Shown here: piece after piece, positions 34,660-47,573 of the stretch
How positions within the stretch are numbered: the first letter of the stretch is position 1
Layout of the letters: each line of letters opens with the position of its first letter
Source of the DNA: Calonectria ilicicola
Taxonomy: Eukaryota; Ascomycota; Sordariomycetes; Hypocreales; Nectriaceae
DNA length: 64,000 bases
Direction of reading: 5' to 3'
Assembly (NCBI GenBank): GCA_020809705.1
Contig: CP085827.1
Coordinates: forward strand, 1,426,001 to 1,490,000
Position numbers and translations under genes: made by a program
The notes under the pieces: model-generated
Told to the model about the DNA's origin: nothing
Databases searched by the model: none
Seen by the model: only the letters and a program-made list of their open reading frames with translations

Positions 34660-35648
34660 ATGACGGAAGCGCAAGAGCCTACCAAGCTCTACCGTGGCAA
34701 TTGCCACTGCGGTGCATTTGTCTACGAAATCACCCTTCCAGAGATCAAATCTGTGATGGACTGCAACTGCAGTATCTGCACTAAAAAAGGCTACCTTTGG
34801 CTATACACCCCCAATGACCATGACTTCAAAATCATCAAGGGCTCGGAAGAGGACCTGACCGTCTACACATTCGGGCCTGGAAAGCTTCAACACAAATTTT
34901 GCCCCCATTGCGGTACAGGTCTCAAGGGAACCATGCAAAACGCTCCCGCAAACTCTCCATTTGGCCTGAACGCTCGTGCCATCCAAGGTCTCGATACGTG
35001 GTCGCTCGAGCGCAAACCGTTAGTGCCCTCGCTTAACCAGGTACTATGGTCTAATTTATTGACATTCTCCACAGCTTCGATGGAGCCGCAATGGGTTCCA
35101 AGTACGAGGCTCCCAGCTTCTCGGGTGACTATCCGATTGCAGTAAAGGAGAACAACAAGTTCTACACTGGCAGCTGTCATTGCGGTGCAGTGACGCTGGC
35201 TCTAGGCAGCAAACCGATCGACGGGACATTTTCCGAAACGATGGGCGAATGCAACTGTAGCATATGTGAAAGGGTAAGTTCGCTGATCACTGCTTTAAAC
35301 ATGTTCCTCATAATTTTGTAGAATGCGTACATCTGGGCCTGGCCCCTCCGTGAACACGTTGCATTGAACGGTGACCCCAAGGACATTGGGCGATACTCGT
35401 TCAATTCGCCCGTGCTGTCTAAAACATTTTGCAAAAAGTGTGGTGTGCAGCTCACAAACGAACCGGCACTGCAATCGGAAGAGGTAGTCGCTGCCATGTC
35501 GGAAAGTGAACGGAAATTATATGACATGGTTAAGCCAATGCACCCTGTGAATCTTCGGGTTTTTGAAGGGATTGACCTTGCAAGTCTCAAGGAGAGCATC
35601 AAAAGAATTCCTGGTGCTGATCGGCCCCCTCACTACCAAAACCCGTAG
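34660..35648 (+). CDS. Protein with two GFA / CENP-V zinc domains
   Basis: GFA-family proteins bind zinc and, in some cases, glutathione adducts of formaldehyde. Three exons, 34660..35018, 35075..35273 and 35322..35648, give about 294 residues. Two complete domains are seen in tandem. Domain 1 has GNCHCGAFVYE, DCNCSICTKKGYLW and KFCPHCGTGLKG. Domain 2 has GSCHCGAVTLA, ECNCSICER and TFCKKCGVQLTN. Single-domain proteins of about 140 residues are more common, although fungal doubles are known. Intron 1 falls between the domains. It probably acts in the cytosol; the substrate is unknown. Confidence 0.88.
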
Positions 35649-37542
35649 CTGGGTCCTAATTGATGACGCGACTTTGCGCCGGTTTTGCTAGCATTGAATG
35701 ATCACGAGTCCCGATAAAAAGATAGAAATAAAACTTTAGTTTATTCTATCGCCAATTAAAAGTACAATAAACACAATTCATCTCACAGCGATTGTGTTAT
35801 TATCAGCTACTGGTCATTGACGACATACCCTATAGTTCCTTGCTTGCCCCGCAGAGTATTGCACAGCATGCGACCCGGGCTGGACCCGATAAAAATTAGG
35901 ATAAAATAAAAATTAGAATTAGTCTATGATTTATTGTATTTTTTAGCCTTCTTAAATTTAGTTATTTCCTTGACTTCACAACTTGACTACTTGATTTTAC
36001 TTTCGGGATGGCGTGTCATGTGTTTAGGTGTTTGCTTGGCAGTATCATTCATCAGTTTTAGGCAAAAATTTCTCAATGTTTGGAACCAATTCTAAGCGAG
36101 CAGAAGCTTCCTTGTGATGCCCCGTCTCAGTAATTCTCCGGAAGAATTTTCGGACCACCCCATCCCTGCGAACGAAATCATGCCCGAGATTGTTAATCGT
36201 CAACTGCTATTGGCACTCCAGTCCGAATGCTGCATTTACTGTGGTGAACCCGTAGCTCACCTGTCAAGAAGACGATATCCACCGTGTGTTAAGACACCAG
36301 GAGAGATGGTGTAGATCTTGTTCTGGTCCACTATGTGGCTCTCTGTCATCCCGTTTATAAATTGCCATGCTCCGCCATAGCCGACTTCCGAAGACTGGAC
36401 GATGACTAAAGACGATGGCGAGATTTTGCAAGAGGGGAACGGCGTGATTTATTGCTTCGTGAAACATCCGCAAATGGAACAAAAACCGTCTGCATGGCGA
36501 CGGGATAAGTTTTTAGGCGAGAAGATGGAAGGCGAAATCTGGAAAACGGATGATTGAGCTCAATTGGGCATAACGGCCAACCTTCCTGGGGGCGGAGTGC
36601 CCACGTAATCGCTTCGTCTTGTCTCAGGTCAGGGGCAATACGCGCAGGGATCTCAATTGCTGGTGTCGCGAATCACCAGCTGGTTCCGCGCAACTGGAAT
36701 CGCCAGGCAAAACACGGTCCACCAATAGCCTTTGGCCTGATACTGGAGTTATGGTTATCGTTGCGCACCAATTCGTCAATTATGCGTCGCTCTCCCGAAG
36801 CGCTCACCAGGGGTTCCTCGGCATTGTCCCACACAGCCGTGACAGGACAGGGGCCCACTATGCGGGTTCGCCGCCGACGCGCTAGACTTGTCATACGCGC
36901 ATTGTGATTTATTTCGCACCGCTAATTAGTTTCAGGGACTTTCTCTGAAACTTCGTCTGAAGGAAGACCTGGCCCGGCGGTGGATCCGGGTTGGATGCCA
37001 CGATAGACGGCCAACGACAACAGCGACATTACTATAGCCATCGTGAGGCCCTGTCGGCACTTGGCCACAATCCTTCCTGGCTGTGCCAAGAGTTATTGGT
37101 GCATTTGCTGCGGTCTGGATCAAGCCCATCCCCACAAGGCCTGAAACCGTTTCGCCATGGAATGCCAGCGGCTTGTTCGAATGTGGTGGTGTTGGTTTAT
37201 GCCCTCGTCTAGCGGATGTTTACCAAGGATAGGAGAAGTGGCCGGGATAGGTTTTTGATAGTGACGTCTAGGAGGATCGAACAACCCCACCTTGAGTCAA
37301 TTGAAATACTCGTTGTGCCTCCTCCCAAGTGACCGGTTCTCGATGTAGCAGAGGCTTGCCATTCTCTCTCTTCTTCCTTCTTTCTGTAGCACTGGGTGCA
37401 CATTCATTTTTCGATTCCTGGACATTCCTTTACTCACGACTGGATTTCGTGATAGTTTTCTTTCGTTTCACCACCATCCTTCAACTTTCGTTTCCACCCA
37501 GACCTACAGCTCACGTACCATTTCTCTACTCTCGACAGCATC
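35649..37542. other. Intergenic region, 1.9 kb, no supported gene
   Basis: The first 350 bp are very AT-rich (35720-36000). A more GC-rich middle part has short open frames on both strands without protein character. The last 150 bp are the pyrimidine-rich leader of the cellobiose dehydrogenase gene. Confidence 0.45.
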
Positions 37543-40036
37543 ATGAAGTTCACCACTCTCATTGGCAGTGCATTGGCACTGCCGGCTTCCGTCCGAGCCG
37601 CTACCTCCGCCTCCACCTATGTCGACCCCGATACCAAGATCACGTTCCAGAAGTGGACCGATACCAGTACTAGCTACAGCTTCGGTTTGGCGCTGCCCAA
37701 GAACCCTACCACCGATTTCATTGGTCAGATCTCAGCTCCGATTACCGAAGGATATGCGGCTGTTGCTCTTACTACATCCATGGCTAAGAGCATCCTCATC
37801 TGTGCCTGGCCCAGCGGCGAATCAGTAGTTTCATCTCTGCGACAAGCTACTGGTTATGCCAACCCTGACGTCCTCAGCGATACCTCTGTCTCCCTGAAGA
37901 CCATCTCAGCTGGTACCTCTGTCAACTCGACTGCCTTCACATACACCTTCCTCTGTGAGGGCTGCATCAAGGATGATGCCACTACCTTCATGGCCAATGC
38001 TACATCCGGTGCTCTCGGTTGGGCTCTGAGCAAGACTGCCCTGACTGATGCTTCCGATGCCGCAGGAACCCTCAACTACCACGCCGCTGGTTTTGGTGGA
38101 TTCGGTGTCACTCTTACTGATGCTCAGTCATCCGACTACGACACCTGGGCGGCCATGGCCTCCAACGAGACATCAACCACTCCCAGCACTGGCAGCGGAA
38201 GTGGCACCACTACTCCCACCAACATCACTACCACAATCTCCAACACTACCTACGACTACATCGTTGTTGGTGCTGGTGCTGCTGGTTTGATTGCTGCTGA
38301 GAGACTTGCTGAGTCGGATAAAACCGTCCTGCTCCTGGAGCGTGGAGCTGCTTCTTTCTACTCCACTGGTGGTAAGAGTGTTATGGACTGGAACTCTACT
38401 GTGACCCAGTACGATGTGCCTTCTATGGGATACTATCTCTCTACTTCTGATGACACCAGTGAATACTGCACAGACACTGCTAGCCAGGCTGGTTGTATTC
38501 TTGGAGGCTCCACTTCTGTCAACGCTATGATGTTCGTTAAGCCTCGTAGCGATGACTTTGACCGCAAGTGGCCAACTGGATGGAAGTGGACCGATGGAGT
38601 TTCGACTGCTGCCGATAGACTCTACACGCGCACTCCCGGAACCACTACCCCTAGTAAGGATGACCAGTTGTATGATCAGGGTGCTTGGGATGTCTTGGAG
38701 AAGTTCCTCGGCAGCAACGGCTTCTCTGAAGTCGATGCCATCGAGGAGCCTGCCAAGAAGCGAGCCGTTTACTCGCACCCTCCCACCATGGTAAGAATCT
38801 CGAAAAAGAATTACTCATGATGTTTCGTGCTAACATTTCATCCAGATCGCCAACGGTCTTCGTGCTGGTCCTGTCCGAGACTACCTGCCCCTTGCTGAAG
38901 CCAACTCCAAGTTCACCTTGAAGCTCAACACTAAGATGCTTCGTGTTGTCCGTAACGGTAGCGCCATCACTGGTGTTGAAATCGAGACTGGCGCCGCCTC
39001 GCGACAGATCATCAACCTCAAGGCCAACGGTGGCGTTGTTCTCGCAGCTGGTGCCCTCTCCACTCCCCGTATCCTCTTCAACAGTGGAATTGGCCCCACT
39101 GCCCAGATCAGCACCGTTTCCAACGGTACCACTGGTATTACTCTCCCTGCTTCCAAGGACTGGATCAACCTGCCCGTCGGAGAGAACCTCATGGACCACC
39201 CCATTTTCACTGTCAACCTTCAGACTAAGAACACGCTCACCTCGCTCGCAAGCACTGCTTTCACTTCCCCTAACGACACCAACGTTGACCTTTTCGCTCA
39301 AGGATCTGGTCTTCTTGCTCAGTCTGGCCAGCGTCTTGTCTTCTGGACCAGCGTGAAGAACACCACTGATGGTGTCGAGCGATTCATTCAGGGTACTTGC
39401 AACTCTCCCTCCAGCGACACTGTTCGCATCAAGGTCTACCTCACCCACGGTCTCTCATCCACTGGAACCCTCGGTATCACCAGTGCTGGAGCCACCAAGC
39501 TTACCAAGGAGCCTTACCTGAACACCGCTGCTGATAAGGATGCCATCCTTTCTTTCATGAGACAGCTCATCTCTTACGCCTCCAAGTCGGACAGTGTCCT
39601 TTCTATTGCGGCCAACACAACTGCTGAGAGCCTCATCTCTGAGTATGTGACCGGCTCTCACTTTGTGGGTACCGCTAAGATGGGCACTGCAAACGATGGA
39701 AGCAGCGTCGTTGATACCAACACCAAGGTCTGGGGAACCGACAACCTCTACGTTGTGGATGCTAGTATCCACCCTGACCTGCCCACTGGTAACACCCAGG
39801 CTATTGTCATGGTTGCTGCCGAGCACGCTGTGACCAAGATCCTATCCGACAGTGGAAGCGCTTCTAGTGGCAGCACATCTGGAAGCACCTCAGGCGGTAG
39901 CTCGTCTGGTAGCGACACAACTACTGGTACCACCACTAGCGCCGCTAACGTCAGCACTCCCAGCGCTACCAGTGGAAGCTCTTCCGGATACAGGCCTTCC
40001 AGGTGCAAGGCCAAGCGACACCGAATTGCCTACTAA
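37543..40036 (+). CDS. Cellobiose dehydrogenase (cytochrome plus GMC flavin domain)
   Basis: An extracellular flavocytochrome that oxidises cellobiose and passes electrons to lytic polysaccharide monooxygenases. Exons 37543..38790 and 38846..40036 (55-nt intron) give about 812 residues. The order is signal peptide (MKFTTLIGSALALPASVRA), then the cytochrome domain with the haem Met in TTSMAKSILICAW and the haem His in LNYHAAGFGGFG. A Ser/Thr-rich linker around 210-225 follows, then the GMC domain with VVGAGAAGLIAAERL, the GMC signature ILGGSTSVNAMMFV and catalytic His and Asn in ASIHPDLPTGNTQA. The tail is Ser/Gly/Thr-rich and ends in a basic stretch, without a cellulose-binding module. Codon use is strongly biased to C in third positions, suggesting high expression. 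Confidence 0.95.
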
Positions 40037-40543
40037 GCATAGGGGCTCGATGGCTCTATAGGAGAGAGGGTGTATGATAGCTTTCGGAAGGAGGTCAAAC
40101 TCCAATAACAAACAAGTTGATGTGGTTGTACATATCTTGATAGTGTTAAATGACGTCATCTCTGGATAACGACTTTTTTACTTTGAAAATCACAAGGAAG
40201 TGGAAGAATTTCGAATTCTAGTAAATATAGAATATCATTCAATGTTTTGATCAATGAATTGTGTTGGAAAAAATGTTTGTGTTTATGTGCTGGAACTAAT
40301 TCCTGATCGTGTGCCGTAGATTCCACTCCAAAGGCAGCCCCAGCGGCTACAGCGTCCTCCTTGATGGTGACCATGTAGATGTTTGTTTCTATCTTCAGTA
40401 ATAGCTAAACTTATCTTCATAAGTGTGTCTAGCGTCTCTATAGGAAATTAGAACCCTGGAAAGCTATGCGATACGTGGTTCTTTTTCTTTTTTTGGTCCA
40501 GTCTCTGAAGAGACGTATTTAGAAAAGTCGGGTTTCGACCAGC
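40037..40543. other. Convergent 3' region
   Basis: 507 bp between cellobiose dehydrogenase and the cyclotransferase-like gene. AT-rich; nothing else seen. Confidence 0.4.
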
Positions 40544-41362
40544 TTATCGTTTTGACGACAGACGGTAGTAAGAGGTGACAATCACAAGGCAAGCGATTAT
40601 CAAGACGACACCGAGCTTGCCTTTGCCCTCATCTAGATCACTTGTCTTCGCACTGGACTGCACAGCATTCGCTGAAGCCTTTTTGGCCGCCCTAGCCTTC
40701 TTTGGCTGGTGCTGTTCGTTGTCAGATCTCAGATGAGGTACGATATATTTATCGAGAAATGAACGAGAGATTCCAAGAGCTATAGCGTCGGAGACTGCTT
40801 TCTGCATACGACCAATATACTCTTCTCGGATTGTCCCGTCAATTGTGTATCCTTCACTGACGTATACCAGCGCTTCGATTTGTTGGGCAACGGACCCGCT
40901 TGGTTCTGATTTGGCCTGATTAGTGCCTGACGAATCCGATGCTGGACTGATGGCTGAAATGTCCTGCTGTGCAAGCAACTGAGATAGGTGGGCAGATTTG
41001 AACTCGGCATATTTCTCATGGGCCTGCATTTCGACTTTCAATATATGTTTTTGGTAGAAACCCTTGGCTACACCCTCGGAGCGATCCAGAGATTTTTCAT
41101 CCTTGGCATTGACGAGGTACACAAGACCCTCCACTGAGAAATCTGGCGCAGGCTCCAGCACGTTGGCCACCCCACGCTGGTTGATTTGCCACCGGTAACC
41201 AGGCAGCGTTGCCGTTCCTTTGAAGATGCTGTCGGGGCACCGCTGGGCCATCTGGGCAACATGAATATTGCTTCCATAGGCAAAATAGAGTGTATCGGTT
41301 TCCTTGTCCGCCTTTCGGAGGGGAGTCTTTTGACGCGGGGCTTGCGGAGCGGATTCATCCAT
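40544..41362 (-). CDS. Gamma-glutamylcyclotransferase-like protein with C-terminal membrane anchor
   Basis: A single exon of 272 residues. The N-terminal half has the cyclotransferase (AIG2/GGCT) fold: LYFAYGSNIHVAQM with the substrate loop YGSN, and later EGLVYLVNAKDEKSLDRSEG with the usual acidic residue. Such enzymes release pyroglutamate from gamma-glutamyl peptides. A charged, Ala/Lys-rich segment follows, and the protein ends with one hydrophobic helix, GVVLIIACLVIVTSYY, then SSKR. This is the form of a tail-anchored protein. The start at 41362 (MDESAPQ) is the first ATG; a longer open frame upstream lacks ATG. It ends facing cellobiose dehydrogenase. Confidence 0.85.
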   Translation of the reverse strand: MDESAPQAPRQKTPLRKADKETDTLYFAYGSNIHVAQMAQRCPDSIFKGTATLPGYRWQINQRGVANVLEPAPDFSVEGLVYLVNAKDEKSLDRSEGVAKGFYQKHILKVEMQAHEKYAEFKSAHLSQLLAQQDISAISPASDSSGTNQAKSEPSGSVAQQIEALVYVSEGYTIDGTIREEYIGRMQKAVSDAIALGISRSFLDKYIVPHLRSDNEQHQPKKARAAKKASANAVQSSAKTSDLDEGKGKLGVVLIIACLVIVTSYYRLSSKR

Positions 41363-42480
41363 TGTTGTTGTGATTCTAATGGTGAAAAAAAAAGAAGTTA
41401 GAAGTGAGGAAGAGTGTTGGAGTCGCAGGTACAAAGCGGTGAAAGCAGGTATTGGCTTGAGGGAATCAACAGAGCCGTTTTCTGCGGGGAAAATTAGTCA
41501 ATACGTGGGCCGCTGGGCTTTTTTGTCCCTGGGTGAGATCTGCCCAACAAGGCATTCTTGGTCGCCCAATGAAAGCCTGATTGCGCAATCTTGCAGCGAA
41601 CTAAATTGAGCCGCGCACTGGCTGCCAAGTAGTCGACACGTCAGTAAATTTATGTCCAAGAAATGAATGCACTTTGCTACACACATCTTTCAAGTTCACA
41701 AAATAATTGTATTAACCGAAACCAGGCTTCTTGTGCAGAAGCGAATCGACAGCTCTGCCAGCATAATTCATCAGGTGGGGATATCCTGCCACCTTACTAC
41801 TTTGGGGAATTAGGCGTCCTGCTATCAATACCAAACTGGAAAAAGAGACAGGCACAGCCTTCTTGCTCACAAAATGCAAATGTGACGCACGCATACATAT
41901 GCAGGTAAGAAAATAAGATAAATCTAGCGAGTACAAGCTGTAGGAGTAGTAAATGTTAGGTGTATGGAGCATTGTGAGTGGGACCCTCAATGGGAAAGTA
42001 TACATGTAATTTAGCTTTCTTTAATTGAGGCATGTAGGATAAAGCACCCTTCTTTTCCTTGTTTTGGATTAATCATGGAGGAAAGATACTGTTATCTATA
42101 TGCCTAGTCTGAGAACATGGAAAACTAGAATATTGAGAAGGTAGTGCTTGAGATGAGTAGCACGTCTGAATACAAATAGCACTAACTATCGGATTGGGGA
42201 TTTAGGAGATGACTGGCATGCTGCAGCTAACATTGACTACTACGATAGCTTGTAATAACCCCGCATTTCCCTGCCTAGAATTTGGTCTATAAAATCTTAC
42301 ATCGTTATGGAAATTAAATAACTCAATCTTGAACTTCTTTACTCTTTAGTTTTGCTTGTCCATGTTTATCGTATCGTCAAATTAAGCACTAAACAGCCGA
42401 AAGCCATTCTATATCACTAAGAATTTGGTCCTATTATTATATTATTCATTGAATAGAATATTAACATCACCCAAAACGCC
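41363..42480. other. Intergenic region, 1.1 kb
   Basis: No supported gene. TATAAAA at 42288-42294 lies about 190 bases before the next start codon and may be its TATA box. Confidence 0.4.
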
Positions 42481-43662
42481 ATGGCCGAAGTACAAAATAG
42501 CGTTGATCTGCCAACCGATCTTGTTAACTACAATATCCCGACCCCGATTCTTCGGCGGGCGGTGCGTGGATGTTGCCGGGCCTTGCGAGTCAGTGAGGAC
42601 CAAACAACAGACACAATTTCCTGGGTCGGCGAGGATGAAGAACTTGTGATGTCGCTAGGAGCTTGGAGGCAGAAAGCATTGGATCGATTTCCAGATGACC
42701 AGGGATTGAAATATCTTACTGACTTGATTTTGGGTATTGCATATCTTCAAGCTCAACCACAAGAAATTGCCCAAAATGGGCAAACCACTCAGGGCGTTTA
42801 CGCTTGGTCCCTGATCCGAGAAGTCCTTAGTCACAGCATCTACGGGTCGAAGTGCGCACGAAGTGCACAGGGTTTCTTGTATATTCCGCTTTTTAGCCTG
42901 CTGAGGGACGACAACAAAACCACCGACGAGTGGTGGCGCCTTCACGTTTGGCTACCGGATGGCCAACGCGGGAACCCTGATTTCAGAATCCATGCTCATA
43001 CAACCTTTGCCCAGAGTTGGATCTTGGCTGGTGAGGGGACGGATGAGAGTTATGAAGTCAATTCGATTCAGCAAGTCGAATCAGCCACCCATGCGGAGTA
43101 TAGCCTCGAGCACGATTTCAAAGTTAACCCTGAGACTGGGAAAGAGGATCGCATTTCGACAACCGCAAGTCAGACGAACAGGTTGGTCGAAGTGAGACAG
43201 CTCAAACAAGAAACTCACGCGCGAGACACGACATACAGCATTCCTGCGGGAGCATTTCATGCGAGTGTAGTCGATCCGAGAAAAGCCCACGCGACTATCT
43301 TCGTATTCAATTCAAACCGTGGATTGGAAGATGATGCGCCAATAATTGGCCCAATAGGTGGCGCTGACTATACGAGCTACAAGGGCAGTATCCCTGAAGG
43401 AATGGACCCAAGCACACTACGGGAACTTGTAGATGTTCTCCGAAGGGGGGAAGATCTGATGACTTAATGTCGTAACCTTGCACAGGGCGGGGACCTGCAG
43501 GGTGCTCGTCAACACTTCAAGGAAGCTAGGGAAATGTTTGTATATTCTACACTTCTTTCTTCAGCGCCGGCTTACAATGATATGGTAGATGAGGAAGTGG
43601 GAAAATTGAATCAACCTAGCCAATCGGACAGTACTCCTAAGTGTTGTTGCGTGTTGCTGTAA
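42481..43662 (+). CDS. Cupin-like protein of unknown function with possible C-terminal CaaX box
   Basis: The first open frame (42481..43467) gives 328 residues. The middle looks like a cupin: WWRLHVWLPDGQ, FRIHAHTTFAQSWILAGEG with a His pair, and later YSIPAGAFHASVV with a third His, as in metal-binding cupins. I do not recognise a named family. Right after the TAA stop the same frame continues with protein-like sequence (GDLQGARQHFKEAREMF) and ends KCCCVLL. Removing a 57-nt phase-0 intron, 43429..43485 (donor GTAGAT, branch-like CGTAACC, acceptor GCACAG), takes out the stop and gives about 374 residues with a CVLL end. This is a geranylgeranylation-type CaaX box that would anchor the protein to a membrane. 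I favour the spliced form. Low-confidence point: the intron needs RNA evidence. Confidence 0.68.
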
Positions 43663-46600
43663 ATTTCCGGAATAGCTATTCTCGATCAATCTTTTGCTCC
43701 TGGTCGGACCCTTGGTAAGAAAAGTTAGGTAGAACATGGTTTATTTCATTCAGTACAGGTTAATCTTGTGTATTAAAAAGGTTGAAAAATGAAAAATGAA
43801 AAATGAAAAATTTAACAGTGATCATATTGCTTATTTTAATAAATATATAAGTAATAAATATATAAGTAATAAATATAAATATAAGCAGGGCGATGCGAAT
43901 CGCAGCTCGTTGTAATAGACCAGTCACCGCTGTGGCAAAAGATCCAGCAGTCATCGCAATCGCCATGCTGACCCAGTGGCACACCCGTACATAATATCTT
44001 GACTACCCTGCTGAGGCCACCCCGGATGCACCCAATTTACTTGCGCTACAGCTGTTAATGAAGCTAGTAAAGTTAATCCTATTCGGGCGGCATATCAGAA
44101 AATTGGTGGCTTGGAAGCGGCTTCTCCATTTAAGATGAGTAGCCAAGTCACTTATACCATTGGATTTTGACTCGCTAAAATCCCTGCCACAATTGACAGT
44201 CTTGGTCTGTGAGGTTGGGGTTAGCCGACCCCGTGTTCTAAAAAAGTTTAAAACCAAATGGCGGTCGAAGAGTCCGGATCCTCGGCGCCGCCCCTCAGCC
44301 AGCACGGCAACACGGCTCGGCGTAGCTGTCCGAGCCCGTAGACTTAGTTGGACGGTTTGCATATTTCTGGCAGCTATTCGAATTTCAATAGATACTGATG
44401 CAAACATCATGAAAAAATGCCTCGGAAGTGATAGAAATGCAGATAGGATCCATATTTCTACGTATGTCCAATGCACTCACATCGATTTCTTGATCACGTT
44501 GTCTCAGAGGCGATTGATATGCCTATTGTGGAGAAATGTAGTGTTGTTCGTTGTGCAGGTGCAGGGTTGGGTGACGCCTCGGATGCTTTTCACAAGATCT
44601 GAAATTATTGGCCTCTCTCAACTAGCTTATTCGCATCATTAAGGTTTGGGCAAGATTCTACCTTGACTAGATCGTTGGATGCACTCTGTGGGCGTCTTTT
44701 GTGAAATATGCGTACCATAGGACTGGAGGGATAGTTCATTATTGATATAAGTTTGGATTAAATGATAGAATGAGACCTTGACTGGTTTCCACCGCTCAAT
44801 GGGCCCTGAATCGATAAGAGGGCTGGGGGAACCAGGAGAATTATGCACCTTCCATCTACCTAGACGAAAAAGACGGATGAATATCATAAACCATGGATCT
44901 GGTACCGCCAGAAAACCTGATATAGTTAGTGTCCATCTCTCATCTCCAAGAATACCGGTATCAACTCAGAGTAATTGATTCCCTCCTTAAATTATACCCT
45001 AAGCATCTGAGAAGTCGTGCCGAAGTTTATCATATGTATTGTCCAATCTCCCCGTAAATTCCATTTTGGAGAAATTGAGTAAGAACAGGACCTCAGCGTT
45101 ACGGATACAGTTACGGTCGAGAAAGATAGATCGTTTGTTTGAGATGTCAAAGAGATGTTGAAAGCCATGTAGATCTCGTTGGCTAGGCCATTGGTGATGT
45201 TGCCATTGGTGGCGATCTAGTTTCTAACTGCGTCTATGTCGGTGAGGCTTGGCGTTTCTTCTCGGCAAATTTATAGCAATCCCTGATGCCTTTCGGGGAG
45301 GGGCTGTTGGTGACATTGCTAGCTACCCATCGCTTTGTTTACCCATAGAGGTCTTTATTCCAATAATATTGTACTATATTGAACATAGCGCTATAGTTCT
45401 GTTAAAAATGAACAGGCAAATGTCATTCGGGAATGATACTACTCTGAACCCATCGGCGCAGATCTTGTCCGAAGGGACCTGGGCTCAAGTGCTTAACCCG
45501 TGACTCAGTGGTCAGATGTGACCAATAAACACCCCTGTATCCCGTCATCCAGCCTCCTAAGCAAGTAGGTTCAACTGGTTGCAGCGGGAAAAATCGCGAA
45601 GGCTTTTTACTGGTTTACCTGTGCATAGATAGAGCCGCTGGGAGACTTCCGGTCTCACATGCATTTTGGGCAAGCAAGGCGGTCTAGAACGGGGTGACAT
45701 CAGGGCTTTCCCGGCAAGTCTTGAAGCACTCATGTGAAACCTAATAACTCTTTCGGGTCTTTGGCGGACCATCATTTTGATCGAGATATTCCACATCATC
45801 GACACTGAAATTCACAAGGGCGCCGAGTAGATTAATGACGTCGATCTGGTTAGTATCTGGCTCGTCTACAAGATCCTGGAATTCAAGAGATATCGGAAAT
45901 GTTGCGTAGAATGAGAGCGCGACAGAAGCATGTTATTAAATTTACGAGCTATGATTGAGTCGTGAAAAGGATATGCCTGCGTTTCCGGGAAGGAGAGATA
46001 CTGGGACTGCGAGATGCCTTGAATTCACAAACTTCAAGTTTGTCATCCCTTTAATTGTCGAGCCAGTGATTTTTAAAACGACTTCTGATATGTTGTTTTC
46101 CACAGGCATGTGCTCTACACATGTGAAGCCATCTTATTATACTGGCGTCCGATAGCTTAAGGGCATGTATATCTTTTACTGCTTTGGGGAATGACCTGGC
46201 GTTCGCTAGAAAAGAATGTCGACATCTTTAGCCGAACTACTCTGTGAATGAATCTGTAGACGGCAGTTGAAGACACTGGCTAGGTTGGGAAAAAGAAAAT
46301 AAAATAAAAACGCCTGTTTGTATGAGGCTCAAACCTCGAACTTGGAATGTTTAACGTCTGTCTGAAAAGGGGTGGTTCAGCGGGCGCAGAAGCCACCGGC
46401 GAGTCAGTGGGTCTTACTCAACTCAGTTTCTTACAGGCGCCCCCAAGCGCTAATGGAGGAGCCCCTCACAAAACTAGTAATCATTTTGACCTAGGGCTCG
46501 GGTGGGAGTCGGGCGGAAGCTCTGGAGCGTCACTGGAAACGTCATCGACTTGCGACGGTCAAATCGGCCTCCATCCGGACCCTAGCGCGACCGAGTAGCC

Positions 46601-47573
46601 CCGTCTAGTGAGAGTAGCAAGGTTAGATGGTGGGATGCATTTCCCCGCTCGCCCTTAGCGAACATTTAATCCTCGAGTGTTTGTCTCACCTAAATCCATG
46701 CTCCAGTGACTAGTTCATCAAACCTCGGTTACAAACACACAACTTCGCATCTCTTCAGTTCCTGCTGCTTTGTATTTGGTGGTTCATGACGAATGATGGC
46801 TTTGAGCTAGTTTCAGCCTCGGTCAGCGAGGATCACGCCATTCTGCTCTTGAGACTTTCATGAATCCCAATGATCTATGCCTAAGTGAACCAATGTAAAG
46901 CCTGCCTCGTGGACCATTTCAGTGTAAATAAGAATTTTAATTAGATAAAATAGCTTATGTGAGTTTAAAAGGCGAGTATTCTATCGGGAATCATACTGCT
47001 GAAATATTAAAAGGAACAATCTACATAGTGGCGGGCGGAACGCTCAGGCCGCCTTGGATCAGACGATGTTACGGGCGGTCCCGAATGGGGAATGATCGCC
47101 CATTGACAGGGAGTAGCCACTCACTTATCCTCGACGCGATCTCGTAGAGTGCGCGAAGCCTGCAGTGGCGCACCGAGAAAGACATCCTGGTCGACTGGAT
47201 CGGAGAAAACCAAATGTGCATCTGCTGTCACTTAAATTAGGGGGCACAAGATGGCAATTAGATGTCAGTGGTCATGCTACTAAACTGGGCAATGCTACAC
47301 TGTCATTGCTAAACTTACAGGACCTTGCTTTTTTACTTATAAGTGCTCATATAGATGATGCGGGGCATGGAATAGACCTGGAAGCTCGATGCACTCTAGG
47401 AGATATTTAGCACATCTACCTGTCTTTTCACATATATTTCCTCTCTGCCTATATTAAAGCTTGCCACCGACGACATTTTCCGAGGATTGCATGCCCACAT
47501 CCAACTCTTGTTTCCTTTGGACGAATCCGAATTTCATCCTCTGATCCATCTGGCAAAGGGGGGCGACGTCAAA
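43663..47573. other. Gene desert of about 3.9 kb
   Basis: No convincing gene on either strand. It holds low-complexity repeats at 43783-43880, scattered higher-GC patches (about 44240-44340, 46380-46600 and 47030-47130) and short frames without protein character. It may contain decayed genes or elements that I cannot identify. Confidence 0.4.
43783..43880. repeat. Short tandem repeats, AT-rich
   Basis: Four head-to-tail copies of a GAAAAAT heptamer (about 43784-43811), followed after a short gap by repeats of a TAAATATATAAG-type unit (about 43840-43880). Confidence 0.75.

Noticed and set aside
36554..36907. A 117-codon open frame in the 1.9-kb intergenic region
   Set aside because: Arg/Ser-rich random composition, no recognisable motif and no conserved start context.
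38651..39448. A 265-codon open frame antisense to cellobiose dehydrogenase
   Set aside because: It is a by-product of strong third-position C bias in the sense gene; low-complexity Ser/Gly/Val composition and no family character.
43760..43984. Minus-strand 74-codon open frame
   Set aside because: Its sequence is produced by the AT-rich tandem repeats.
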